A DNA stretch of 64,000 nucleotides from Salinibacterium hongtaonis (lineage in GTDB: Bacteria > Actinomycetota > Actinomycetes > Actinomycetales > Microbacteriaceae): positions 620,001 through 684,000 of the forward strand of contig NZ_CP026951.1 of assembly GCF_003065485.1 (NCBI RefSeq). Reading direction: 5' to 3'. Under the pieces are notes generated by a model. The model did not search any database, was not told where the DNA came from, and saw nothing but the letters and a program-made list of their open reading frames with translations. This document shows positions 19,550 through 27,881 of the stretch, piece by piece. Position 1 is the stretch's first letter. Every line of letters begins with the position of its first letter. A program made the translations under genes and the position numbers.

Positions 19550-20266
19550 ATGAAGATCAACCAAACGGTGCACCGCATCGGCAACGAGATAGTCGCCGCG
19601 TACCTCGTGGTGACTCCGCAGGGTGTGACACTGATCGACGCCGGCCTGAGCGGGCACTGGCGAGACTTGATCGCAGAGTTGAGAAGCCTCGGCCTCACCC
19701 TGGAAGATGTGCGCGGACTCGTGGTCACGCACGGCGACACCGACCACATCGGGTTTGCCGAGCGGCTGCGTCGGGAAACGGGGGTGCCGGTCTACGTCCA
19801 TTCAGCGGATGCTGCGCGCGCCCGCGGCGAGGCAAAGCCCGAGGCGGCCTGGGGTGGCATGAAGGTGGGCGCTGTTGCCCGCTTTGTCGCCTACGCAGCC
19901 CGCAAAGGAGGGCTTCGCACACGCTACCTGACGAAGGTTGTTGAGATTTCCGGCGGTCAGGTGTTGGACCTGCCGGGGTCGCCGAGGGTGATCGGGCTGC
20001 CCGGCCACTCGCCCAGAAGCATCGCCATCCATGTCCCCGAGGCGGATGCGCTGTTCGTGGGTGATGCGCTCACGACCCGACACGTGCTCACGGGGGAGCG
20101 GGGCCCGCAGCCCGCGCCGTTCACAGACGAGCCCGAGCGGGCGATTGAGTCGCTGCACGGGCTCACAGGGGTGGAGGCGACCTGGGTTCTGCCGGGTCAC
20201 GGCACACCCTGGAGCGGCGGAGTTGCCTCGGTGGTACAGGCAGTCGACGCGTTCGGCAGTCGCTGA
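19550..20266 (+). CDS. Metallo-beta-lactamase-fold hydrolase
   Basis: This 238-residue enzyme has the MBL fold. The metal motif is THGDTDHIG, where the second histidine of HxHxDH is Asp; LPGHSPRSIAIHV, FVGDAL and VLPGHGTPW supply the later ligands. Such proteins hydrolyse thioesters, lactones or other esters, and the substrate cannot be told from sequence. ATG 19550 has a GGAG site 7 bases upstream; an earlier in-frame ATG lies inside the operator and was rejected. Control by the divergent TetR is likely. Confidence 0.87.
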   Translation: MKINQTVHRIGNEIVAAYLVVTPQGVTLIDAGLSGHWRDLIAELRSLGLTLEDVRGLVVTHGDTDHIGFAERLRRETGVPVYVHSADAARARGEAKPEAAWGGMKVGAVARFVAYAARKGGLRTRYLTKVVEISGGQVLDLPGSPRVIGLPGHSPRSIAIHVPEADALFVGDALTTRHVLTGERGPQPAPFTDEPERAIESLHGLTGVEATWVLPGHGTPWSGGVASVVQAVDAFGSR

Positions 20267-20268
20267 GC

Positions 20269-20328
20269 GCGCTGAGCCTGCTGGGGCCCTAGCCTGCAGT
20301 GGGCGCTGAGCCTGCTGCGGCCCTAGCC
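20269..20328. repeat. Two 26-base direct repeats at a convergent junction
   Basis: Copies at 20269-20294 and 20303-20328 match at 25 of 26 positions, with 8 bases between them. They fill the gap between the hydrolase stop and the HNH gene's stop. The unit begins GCGCTGAGCC, similar to the end of the hydrolase reading frame (CGCTGA), as if the gene end had been copied. Confidence 0.85.
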
Positions 20329-21156
20329 AGCGGCGCGCTGGGCCGCCAGGTCGGAGCTGAACGCAGGCTGCTCGGGACACGTCGACAGAACGGAAGCGAT
20401 CTGGGTCTTCTCCGCAGAGGTCATCCACAGCCCGTACGCAGCCTTGATCGACACCTGGCGGGCAACGTATTCGCAGCGGAAGGTCTTGTTGGGCGGCAAC
20501 CAGGAAGCCGCGTCACTGGCGCCTTTTCGCGAGTTGGTGGGGCCGTCGACGGCGATGAGGTTGATGGGGTCGTTGGCCAGGGCTACGCGCTGCTCTTGCG
20601 TAAGCTGCTGCGCCCCCTTTTGCCACGCATCCATCAGGGCTACGACGTGGTCGATCTGCACAGCGGACGAGGTCGCGGCCCCTCGCGTGAAGCTGATCGT
20701 TGTGGCGGTGTAAGGGTCGGCGAGAACCCCTGTTAGCACCCGGCATGCGCCCGATTTTGTGGTGTCGGCAAGGTCGCGATTGAGGATGTCGTTGCGAGTG
20801 TCACATCCATTGCGGTCGACGTCGGCCCAGGCCTGGCCGAACTGGGAATCGCGGTCATAACCGGTTTTAGCGGCGCGGCCCTTCACCGGAATCGTCTCGA
20901 GCAGCGCCAGGGCGGTTCCCGCAGGGGCGTTCTGCGCAGGGGCGTTCTGTGCAGGGGCGCTCGGTGCAGGTGCGCCCGGGGCCGGAGGTGCGGGTGTCGG
21001 TTGCGTAGCTGGGCTGGCGCCCACCGGGGCATCGGTGTCGGCCCACAAGTCTTGACCGGATGCCGTGGCCCCGACGACGAGGGCGAGAAGTACGAGCGGG
21101 GCAATCAGCCAGGGAGCTCGGGAGCGGGTGTTTCGGAGCTTGCGGGAGTGGTGCAC
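20323..21156 (-). CDS. Secreted or anchored HNH nuclease (DUF1524)
   Basis: This 277-residue protein starts with GTG and has an N-terminal membrane segment (WLIAPLVLLALVVGATASG, about 16-34). A Pro/Ala linker with the near-repeats PAQNAPAQNAP and a DUF1524-type HNH domain (about 85-277) follow. The metal-binding His is in QIDHVVALMDAW, and NLIAVDGPTNSRKGASDAASWLPP is the NxxxR/K-type core. DUF1524 domains also occur in GmrSD restriction enzymes. With an export signal and no restriction partner, an extracellular nuclease is more likely here. Whether the N-terminus is cleaved is uncertain. Confidence 0.85.
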   Translation of the reverse strand: MHHSRKLRNTRSRAPWLIAPLVLLALVVGATASGQDLWADTDAPVGASPATQPTPAPPAPGAPAPSAPAQNAPAQNAPAGTALALLETIPVKGRAAKTGYDRDSQFGQAWADVDRNGCDTRNDILNRDLADTTKSGACRVLTGVLADPYTATTISFTRGAATSSAVQIDHVVALMDAWQKGAQQLTQEQRVALANDPINLIAVDGPTNSRKGASDAASWLPPNKTFRCEYVARQVSIKAAYGLWMTSAEKTQIASVLSTCPEQPAFSSDLAAQRAAG

Positions 21157-21304
21157 GAAGATCGACCGTAGCGTGAAATCAGGCCCGCGAAGCGCAGGCT
21201 GACCGTCGAACTGGGGGTCGCAATCCCTGGGAGATTAGCCGCAAAACCGATATTCTGCAGCTCTGTCGTGGTGCTATGCCCGACGGATTCTGGGGGGCAA
21301 GCTG

Positions 21305-22549
21305 ATGAAAAGCACGTCAATTGCGGCACGCATCGGGGTGGCTGCGCTCGTCGCCACGCTCGCCGGTTCAGCGCTGAGCGGCGGCGCGGCGGCGGCCAGC
21401 TCTCCGCCTAGCTCAGCCATGCCGGCGGGTTCCCTCGCTCCTGGCCTCTACGTGCAGGTCGTCGACGGCATGATCCATGTGACCAATGGGTCGGGTCAGG
21501 TCGGGTTTAGCGCCGGTCAGTTCGGATTCGTGCCAACAACGGTTCGCCCGCCGGTTCTCCTGCCGGGCAACCCCGGGCTCATCTTTAGCCCGCCGCCGAC
21601 GTTTCTCTCGCAACCAGCACAGGCCGCAGCGACCGAAGCAGCGCAGCCGGGTGCTGCCGCCTCGCTACTGGCAGAACACGCTGCTGCAGCCGCTGCGACG
21701 GCGCAGACCGCAGCCCATGCCGCACGGGCCGCTGCAGATACGCTCGCCGCCGAGGCGCTGGGCCAAGAAAACGTGCTCATCATCGCAACCCGTGCGGCGG
21801 AGACTGCTAATCAGGCGGCGGAGGAGGCAGGCCGTGCCGCGTCTGATGCTGCGGCCGCAGCCGAGAATGCCGTCGGAACCGACGACGAGGTTCGCCTCAG
21901 GAATGTTGCAGATGCGCTGGCAGAGGAAGCAGTGATGGCGGCAGAGGCGGCAGAGCGAGCACGCTCCGCAGTGCTCGCGAGCGAGGGGCTCGTCGGCTTG
22001 GCTCAGGCTGCCTCAACCGCTGCAGCAGAGACCGCCGCACGCCGAACGCTGGAGGCAGAGCAGGCTGAATCGCTCTCGCAGCAGAGAAAGCGGGAGGCCG
22101 AGGCGCTGCTCGCGGCGGTGCCCCCCGCCCTGCCGGCCACCGTTCCCCCCGCGAACGCTGTGCAATCTCAACCGGTCGTCGTGGCGCCGAGCCAGGCAAT
22201 GCTGTTGCTGGGCGCAGGCTTTATGCCGGGGTCAAGCGTCGCCTTCGGCATGTTTTCGACCCCGCTCGGAGTCGCTCCTGTCGTGGCGAATGCCCAAGGA
22301 GTCGCAGTGGCGTCGTTTCAGATTCCGGCACACTTCAGCGGAACCCACAGTCTCGTCGCGGTCGGCACGGGCACGGACGGCTTGATGCGCACGCTCAGGA
22401 TGGATATCTCTGTCTCGGGGCAGGCAGCACTTCCCGCGACGGGAGCGGATTCGGCGGCCGTCGTTGCCTTAGCGGCAAATCTCACAGCGCTGGGCACACT
22501 CGCGCTGACCTTCGCGCTGATCTCCCGCCGACGACGCCGCGCGGTCTAG
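21305..22549 (+). CDS. Ala-rich surface protein with LPATG sorting signal
   Basis: This 414-residue protein has a signal peptide (about 1-32). A central Ala/Glu-rich region (about 105-270) looks fully helical and probably coiled-coil. A small beta-rich domain follows (about 285-370, from QSQPVVVAPSQAMLLLGAGF). The C-terminus has LPATG (376-380), a hydrophobic stretch and RRRRRAV, the classic sortase sorting signal. It should be linked to peptidoglycan by a sortase encoded elsewhere. No binding or enzymatic motif was recognised. The start is supported by a GGGGG-rich site and typical signal-peptide charge. Confidence 0.83.
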   Translation: MKSTSIAARIGVAALVATLAGSALSGGAAAASSPPSSAMPAGSLAPGLYVQVVDGMIHVTNGSGQVGFSAGQFGFVPTTVRPPVLLPGNPGLIFSPPPTFLSQPAQAAATEAAQPGAAASLLAEHAAAAAATAQTAAHAARAAADTLAAEALGQENVLIIATRAAETANQAAEEAGRAASDAAAAAENAVGTDDEVRLRNVADALAEEAVMAAEAAERARSAVLASEGLVGLAQAASTAAAETAARRTLEAEQAESLSQQRKREAEALLAAVPPALPATVPPANAVQSQPVVVAPSQAMLLLGAGFMPGSSVAFGMFSTPLGVAPVVANAQGVAVASFQIPAHFSGTHSLVAVGTGTDGLMRTLRMDISVSGQAALPATGADSAAVVALAANLTALGTLALTFALISRRRRRAV

Positions 22550-22555
22550 CGAGAG

Positions 22556-23125
22556 TTAAATCGCGGACTGCTCGCCGAGGGCGTGCCACGTGCGGTTGTG
22601 ATAAACGAGCGGGGCCGAGGCCGACTCGACACTGCTCGACTGCAGCGCATGGACGGCGATGACGGTGGAGTTGCCGGCGGACATCCGCTCGACGATGCGC
22701 CCGCGAATCCAGCCGTCCGCTGCTGGAAAGTAGGGTTCGCCCGTGATGAGGCGATCCCAGATGGTGGTGTCGGCGAACCGATCGATGCCGCTCGTGGCGC
22801 ACAGCGTGGCCAGGTCGAGCTGCTCCGCCCCCAGCAGATGAACGACCACGGTGTCTGAGGCGAGAATTGCCGCTGCGCTGGACGACATGGCCGAAACGGA
22901 GAACACGAGCAGCGGCGGTTCGGTGCTCACAGAGAAGACGGATGTCGCGGTGAGGCCTACCGGGCCGGTGCCAGCATCCGCGGTGATGACGGCGACGCCT
23001 GCGGGGTGGTTTCGGAACGCCGCCTTAAAGTCGTCGGCGCTGAGGCCATCGCGCAGTTCGTGCTCGGCGGCGCCATCGGGGGCGTTGCCGGCGTCGGTTA
23101 TGCGTGCGACTGGGCTATTGCTCAT
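22556..23125 (-). CDS. Flavin reductase-like FMN-binding protein
   Basis: This 189-residue protein belongs to the flavin reductase domain family, the small NAD(P)H:FMN components of two-component monooxygenases. Family marks are DDFKAAFRNHPAGVAVITA, GLTATSVFSVSTEPPLLVFSV and the late GEPYF/RIVERMSAGNSTVIAVH segment. ATG 23125 begins about 30 residues before the domain; a longer frame upstream is possible but has no ribosome site. No oxygenase partner is adjacent, so it may serve one elsewhere or have another oxidoreductase role. Confidence 0.85.
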   Translation of the reverse strand: MSNSPVARITDAGNAPDGAAEHELRDGLSADDFKAAFRNHPAGVAVITADAGTGPVGLTATSVFSVSTEPPLLVFSVSAMSSSAAAILASDTVVVHLLGAEQLDLATLCATSGIDRFADTTIWDRLITGEPYFPAADGWIRGRIVERMSAGNSTVIAVHALQSSSVESASAPLVYHNRTWHALGEQSAI

Positions 23126-23235
23126 GGGGTGGTGCTCCGGTTCTCGTTCTGGTGTGCACCTGTGGCCTGGTGCGGCCCGTGCAGATTCGACTTTGCGCCT
23201 GAATTCGACCGGCGTCAAAATCTGTTTCGTCAGAT

Positions 23236-23253
23236 GACATTGTCTCTGATGTC
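23236..23253. promoter_or_regulatory. Possible operator upstream of flavin reductase
   Basis: GACAT (23236-23240) and ATGTC (23249-23253) form an inverted repeat with an 8-base gap, 110 bases before the flavin reductase start. It is the only symmetrical element noted in that gap. The arms are short, so chance is not excluded. Confidence 0.25.
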
Positions 23254-23276
23254 GGCTGAAGCCCCATCCAGGCTAA

Positions 23277-24272
23277 TTAGATGAGCCCCTCCCGGCCGCC
23301 GGAAACCCAGGAGGCTCGCGCGCTGCGGGGGCCCTGCACTCGGGAGGCGATGGTGTCGAGTGCCGCCACGTCGGTGGAACTCAGATCGAGAGCGAGTGCC
23401 CGCACATTGCTGTGCAGATGACGGATGCTGCGCGTTCCGGGAATGACAGAGACGGCTGCCCCAGCATCCCGCCCCTTGGCGAACAGCCACGCAATGGCGA
23501 CCTCCTGTGTGCTCACACCATGGGCGCGCGCGATGGCGGTGACCTCGCTGGCGAGGGCAAGATTGGCGTCGAGATTTTCGGGAAAGAACCGAGGGAACGA
23601 GGAGCGAAGGTCAGCGCTCGCCGCCTCCCGGTCGAACTCGTCGGTGAGCAGAGCCCGCGAGAGAGGCGAGTAGGGCACGACGGTGATGCCGAGCTCGACC
23701 GCAGCGGGAACGACGTAGGTCTCGATATCCCGGCTGACGATGCTCCACTCCGACTGCACCGCGGCGATGGGGTGAACGGCGCTGGCCCTGCGCAGCTCGT
23801 CCGCTGTGGCCTCCGAGAGCCCGATAGCGCGGATCTTGCCCGCCTCGACAAGCTCGGCGAGGGCGCCGACGGTCTCTTCGATGGGGATGTCCGGGTCGAT
23901 GCGGTGTTGGTAGTAGAGGTCAACGTAGTCGGTGCCGAGGCGAGAGAGCGTGAGGTCGATCTGCTCATGGATGTACGCGCGGTCTCCCCGGATTCCGCGA
24001 GTGCCGAATCCGTCGCCCGCCGTGATTCCCACCTTGGATGCGATGGTCACCGATTCGCGGTCGCGACCCCTGAGGAATCGCCCGATGGCTCGCTCGCTCG
24101 CGCCATTGCCGTAGAGGTTGGCGGTGTCGAGATGAGTGATGCCCGCGTCGAGAACGGCGGCCAAAAGCGGTTGGGTCTCGTCCTCCGAGATGGGGCCATA
24201 GGCGGAGGAGAGCGACATCGCTCCGAAACCGAGGGGGCCGAGAAGCAGTCCGGTGGTTGCGCGCTGGGTCAT
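23277..24272 (-). CDS. Aldo/keto reductase
   Basis: This 331-residue NADPH-dependent oxidoreductase has the AKR barrel. The catalytic tetrad is visible as Asp and Tyr in HLDTANLYGNGASERAIG, Lys in VTIASKVG and His in DLYYQHRIDP. The coenzyme end has VSVIPGTRSIRHLHSNV. The closest general group is the general-stress AKR13-like or YakC-like enzymes that reduce aldehydes and ketones. ATG 24272 starts MTQRATTGLLLGPLGFG. It is transcribed in the same direction as, and 30 bases after, the IclR gene, so they may share a transcript. Confidence 0.92.
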   Translation of the reverse strand: MTQRATTGLLLGPLGFGAMSLSSAYGPISEDETQPLLAAVLDAGITHLDTANLYGNGASERAIGRFLRGRDRESVTIASKVGITAGDGFGTRGIRGDRAYIHEQIDLTLSRLGTDYVDLYYQHRIDPDIPIEETVGALAELVEAGKIRAIGLSEATADELRRASAVHPIAAVQSEWSIVSRDIETYVVPAAVELGITVVPYSPLSRALLTDEFDREAASADLRSSFPRFFPENLDANLALASEVTAIARAHGVSTQEVAIAWLFAKGRDAGAAVSVIPGTRSIRHLHSNVRALALDLSSTDVAALDTIASRVQGPRSARASWVSGGREGLI

Positions 24273-24302
24273 GCTTCCATGATCGCAGCGGGTGAGCATG
24301 CG

Positions 24303-25106
24303 TTACGCCTGGTGGCGGCCCAGGAGGCGCTGTTCGATCTCAAGGGCGCATTCGCTGACCGTCGCAGCCAGCGCTTTTCTGCGGTCAAGCCCGATTCTCG
24401 CGTCACAGTCGCCGGGGTGATCGACGACGGTCGTGGCGAACGTGAGGGCCACACTGCCGATGGGGTGACCGTTGGTATCGCGGATGGCCACGGCGACGGA
24501 TGACATGCCGGGGCTCACATCGTCGTCCACGAAGCCGAAGCCCAGAGTGCGCGTGCGGTCGAGAACGCGCTTGAGGGCGGCAGGCCCGTTGGGGCCCGTG
24601 CCGTTGCGGGTCGCGAAGTCCCGGCGATCGGGGTAAATGGCGCGCACCTGGCTCGGCGGCATTGCGGCGAGCATCGACCGGCCACTTGCCGTGAGGTGGG
24701 AGGGGAGCCGCACGCCGACGTCGGTGACGAGAGGGGTGGTGCTGGGCGCCCGGCACTCGACGAGGTAGAGCACATCTCGGCCGTGCATCACGCAGAGGTG
24801 CCCGCTGTGCCCCTGACGGGCAACGAGGGCGCTCACGGCCCGCTCGCCGATGCGGGTCAAGGGTTGCTGGTAGGAGAAGGCGGCACCGACCTCGAACGAC
24901 GCGAGGCCGAGGGCGTAGCGGTGAGTCTCTTCGAGGTGAACGAGAAAACCCTCGTCGACGAGGATTCTGAGCAGTTGGTAGGCGGTGGATCGCGGCAGCC
25001 CCAGTTCCTCGATGATGAGTGACGTGCTCACCGGCCGCTGCATGCGCGAGAGCAGCTTGAGAATCTCGAGCGTCGCGGTCGCTGCGGGAGATTTGGATGC
25101 TGCCAT
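24303..25106 (-). CDS. IclR-family transcriptional regulator
   Basis: This 267-residue regulator has an N-terminal winged helix (ATLEILKLLSRMQRPVSTSLIIEELGLPRSTAYQLL, about 9-44) and an IclR effector domain with RCLAVSVAVRD-type SSVAVAIRDTNGHPIGSVALTF. IclR proteins sense small metabolites and usually control the adjacent catabolic operon. The neighbour in the divergent direction is the DUF1989-ABC-hutH group, and a 20-bp imperfect palindrome lies in between. ATG 25106 was chosen as the last start before the domain; ATG 25115 is also possible. Confidence 0.9.
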   Translation of the reverse strand: MAASKSPAATATLEILKLLSRMQRPVSTSLIIEELGLPRSTAYQLLRILVDEGFLVHLEETHRYALGLASFEVGAAFSYQQPLTRIGERAVSALVARQGHSGHLCVMHGRDVLYLVECRAPSTTPLVTDVGVRLPSHLTASGRSMLAAMPPSQVRAIYPDRRDFATRNGTGPNGPAALKRVLDRTRTLGFGFVDDDVSPGMSSVAVAIRDTNGHPIGSVALTFATTVVDHPGDCDARIGLDRRKALAATVSECALEIEQRLLGRHQA

Positions 25107-25125
25107 AGCCCTCATTCTGCCAGCC

Positions 25126-25145
25126 GTGTCCGGTATCCCAGACAC
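25126..25145. promoter_or_regulatory. Probable IclR operator
   Basis: GTGTC (25126-25130) and GACAC (25141-25145) are the ends of a 20-base imperfect palindrome in the IclR-DUF1989 divergent gap. The 18 bases inside (25127-25144) match their reverse complement at 14 positions. Position and size fit an IclR site; binding is inferred. Confidence 0.6.
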
Positions 25146-25233
25146 GATTCGGTGCAGCGGGTGCTGCCGTAACGCAGAAGAAATGCTGGGCACTCTTGAA
25201 TTGATGTACGAGCAACACCACGAGGAGCCACGA

Positions 25234-25938
25234 GTGAAATCCGATCTGAAGACCTACTGGGCGCCCGGCGAGCAGATCGCCTGGGAGGAGGAGATTCGTA
25301 GCTTCGGCAGCGATGACATTCCCGGCGAGATCATCCACGACGTGTTCGTGCCCGCTCGCGGATTTCTCAGGGCTCGTGTCGTGGAGAAGGGCGATGTGGT
25401 CCGCATCGTCAACATCTGCGGCCAACAGGTCATGGACGTCATGCTCTATGACGCCGACAACATCAAAAACGTCGCCTCGATGAGCAACACGATTCTTGCG
25501 GGGGGCACCAACGCGCTCACGACGGGCGTGACGATCTATGCCAAGCAGGGGCAGAAGCTCGCCACGGTGGGCATCGACACCGCAAAGATGGCGGCGGCCG
25601 ACGGTGGCTACTGCAGCGATGCGGTCAACGAACTCCGCTACGGCGTCGAGGGCAGCCCCAACTGCAAGCAAAACCTGGTCGCCTCGATGGCCGACTACGG
25701 GATGACTCCGGACGACCTCGAAGAGGGCTGCTTCACAGCGTTTCTCTGGCTCACTCACGACGAGGACGGCACGACCCGCCTTTATCCCTCGCCGAGCAAG
25801 CCAGGCGACATCTTCGAGCTCATCGCCGAGCGACGCATGATCGTGAGCGCCTCAGCCTGCCCTTCTGAGCGTGCGGTCACGAACAACCACAACCCTTCGC
25901 CCATGAAGGTCATCATCTACCGGCCCACGGCATCCTGA
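25234..25938 (+). CDS. DUF1989 protein (urea-carboxylase-associated family)
   Basis: This 234-residue protein belongs to the DUF1989 family. Family marks include EIIHDVFVPARGF, GDVVRIVNICGQQVMDVMLYDADN, DGGYCSDAVNELRYG and AERRMIVSASACPSERAVTNNHNP. The conserved Cys and His/Asn residues suggest a metal-binding hydrolase. Two DUF1989 proteins (CgdA and CgdB) form carboxyguanidine deiminase in guanidine degradation; only one copy is present here. GTG 25234 follows a GAGGAG site; an upstream ATG at 25204 lacks one. It heads the operon-like run to the ABC transporter and hutH, divergent from iclR. Confidence 0.85.
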   Translation: MKSDLKTYWAPGEQIAWEEEIRSFGSDDIPGEIIHDVFVPARGFLRARVVEKGDVVRIVNICGQQVMDVMLYDADNIKNVASMSNTILAGGTNALTTGVTIYAKQGQKLATVGIDTAKMAAADGGYCSDAVNELRYGVEGSPNCKQNLVASMADYGMTPDDLEEGCFTAFLWLTHDEDGTTRLYPSPSKPGDIFELIAERRMIVSASACPSERAVTNNHNPSPMKVIIYRPTAS

Positions 25939-26004
25939 CGCCCCAACCGTCGGCTCGAACGAACCACCCCTGGCCCCTGGCCTTCACCCATTGGAGTACC
26001 CCCC

Positions 26005-27015
26005 TTGAGAAAATCACTGCTCACGCGCGCCGCTGCGGTCGTCGCCGGAACAGCCATGGCCCTCTCGCTCGTAGCCTGCAGCACCTCGGATGCCGCCCCG
26101 AAGGCGGACGAGTCTGCCAACCCCACGGTCGTTTTCGGCTGGCTTAAGTCGACAGCAGACCTGGCCGCGTACTATGCCGAGACGGTCGCGGAGGATCAGC
26201 CCATCGAGCTGCAGTCAGAGCTGTTCAAGACCGCTGTTGACGTGCAGACCGCCCTCAATAGCAACCAGATCAATATCGGGATGCTGACCCCCGTTCACCT
26301 GCTCCGCGCGGTCGAGGCCGGCCAGGATCTGATTCAGATCTCGGGCAATACGCGCGGCAACTCGGGCATCATGCTGAGCAAGGAACTCGGCATCGAGCCC
26401 GGCGACTGGGATGCGCTCAAGGACGTACTCTCCGAGCGCAAGCTCACGATCGCCGCATCGCGCGGTTCGATCAATGAGGCCCTCGCCATCGCAACCCTTG
26501 AACACCACGGCATCGACGTCGAGAAGTCGATCGAGCTTGTGAACGTGACCGACTTTTCGCAGCACGGCGAGGGGGTTCGCCTGGGCGAGTTCGACGGCGC
26601 CTTCACGATGGAGACGTTCGCGACTCTCATGCAGGTAGGGGGCTACGCCGACCTCTTCGCCAAGCCTTATGACACCGAGGCTGGGGACATCAACACGATC
26701 TTTGTGGCCAACCGCACGTGGGCATCCGAGAACCCTGAGGCAGTTCAGGCGTTCGTCGACACGATCGTGGCGTCATCCGATGCCCTCGCCTCCGACGATG
26801 AATTGAACATTTCGGTCGGTATGGAACTGATGGGGATCGATCGCGAGACCGCCGAGATGGCGCTCTCCAACAACCGGTACGAGCTCGACCTCGGCGTTGA
26901 AGAGACCAAGGTGTTCGCCCAGCTGTTCTTCAAGCTCGGACACCTTGAGCGTGATCTCAGCGACGAGCTCGACGACTACGTCACCACCGAGTTCGTCGAC
27001 GCGGCGCGAGGCTAA
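26005..27015 (+). CDS. ABC importer substrate-binding lipoprotein (NMT1/SsuA-like)
   Basis: This 336-residue protein has a signal peptide with lipobox LVAC (Cys25) and an NMT1/SsuA-type periplasmic-binding fold. Typical parts are VVFGWLKSTADLAAYYAE, DVQTALNSNQINIGMLTPVHLLRAVEAG and VNVTDFSQHGEGVRLGEFDGAF. TTG 26005 is preceded by a GGAG site 8 bases away. Importers of this group take up sulfonates, nitrate, pyrimidine precursors or guanidine-like compounds. With DUF1989 just upstream, a nitrogen compound of the guanidine or urea-carboxylase type is the best guess. Confidence 0.9.
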   Translation: MRKSLLTRAAAVVAGTAMALSLVACSTSDAAPKADESANPTVVFGWLKSTADLAAYYAETVAEDQPIELQSELFKTAVDVQTALNSNQINIGMLTPVHLLRAVEAGQDLIQISGNTRGNSGIMLSKELGIEPGDWDALKDVLSERKLTIAASRGSINEALAIATLEHHGIDVEKSIELVNVTDFSQHGEGVRLGEFDGAFTMETFATLMQVGGYADLFAKPYDTEAGDINTIFVANRTWASENPEAVQAFVDTIVASSDALASDDELNISVGMELMGIDRETAEMALSNNRYELDLGVEETKVFAQLFFKLGHLERDLSDELDDYVTTEFVDAARG

Positions 27016-27080
27016 CTACTTCTCGGTCCCGCTCGTTTGGGGCCCCCGCCCTCCCCGAGGGCAGATGACAGGAACGTGAC

Positions 27081-27881
27081 ATGAAATCTGGTTTGGCGAG
27101 ACGATTGCTCCTCGGAGCCATCCTCCCCATAGCGCTGATCGCCGCATGGTCGCTCAGCAGCGTCTTCGAACTCATCCCGCGCACCTCTCTGCCCTCCCCG
27201 TGGAAGGTTGTCGAAACCTTCGGCACCTGGATCTTCGGAACCGGCGGCGGCCCCTACGACGGAACCTGGATCGAGGCCGTTGCGGCCAGCGGTGGCCGAG
27301 TGCTCATCGGCTTCTCCGTGGCCCTCGTGCTGGGTGTCGTGCTGGGAGTGCTTGCCGGCTTCTTCAGGCCGTTTGGCGAAATCATCGATCCGTTCGTTCA
27401 GATGCTTCGGCCCATCCCCAGCACGGCGTGGGTGCCACTCACCCTGGTGTTCTTCGGTTTCGGGTTTCAGGGTGCGGTGTTTCTCATCGCCCTCGGCGCC
27501 TTCTTTCCGATCTTTCTCAACACAATGGAGGGCGTGCGTGGGGTGACCGGCTCGCTCACCCGGGTGGGCCGCATGCTGGGCTCCTCTACGTTTCAGCTGC
27601 TGCGCCACTTTGTCGTGCCGGCGTCGCTCCCCAGCATGTTCATCGGCATCCGCCTAAGCGTGGGGCTCTCCTGGGTGCTCGTGGTCGTCGCTGAGATGCT
27701 GTCGGTGCGAGCCGGCATCGGCTACACGCTCATGGACGCGTATTCCATGGGGCGTTACGACGTGATCATCTCGGCCATGATCACGCTGGGCCTGCTCGGG
27801 TTTCTCTCGGACCGCCTCGTTGTGATCATTCAGAACAGTGCCCTCACCTGGCACAGAGAGACGAGCATCCAGGATGCCTGA
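27081..27881 (+). CDS. ABC importer permease (SsuC/TauC-like)
   Basis: This 266-residue integral membrane protein has about six helices and the BPD_transp_1 domain. Landmarks are LPSPWKVVETF near the N-terminus, GFSVALVLGVVLGVLAGFF and the EAA-like loop around GRMLGSSTFQLLRHFVVPASLPSMFIG, which docks the ATPase. ATG 27081 lies 65 bases after the binding-protein gene. Its last 8 bases overlap the ATPase gene, so the two are translationally coupled. Confidence 0.92.
   Translation: MKSGLARRLLLGAILPIALIAAWSLSSVFELIPRTSLPSPWKVVETFGTWIFGTGGGPYDGTWIEAVAASGGRVLIGFSVALVLGVVLGVLAGFFRPFGEIIDPFVQMLRPIPSTAWVPLTLVFFGFGFQGAVFLIALGAFFPIFLNTMEGVRGVTGSLTRVGRMLGSSTFQLLRHFVVPASLPSMFIGIRLSVGLSWVLVVVAEMLSVRAGIGYTLMDAYSMGRYDVIISAMITLGLLGFLSDRLVVIIQNSALTWHRETSIQDA

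Noticed and set aside
25107-25233. Guanidine riboswitch before the DUF1989 gene
   Set aside because: The 127-base leader region shows no ykkC-type conserved ACGA/G motifs that could be recognised. The palindrome there fits an IclR operator instead.
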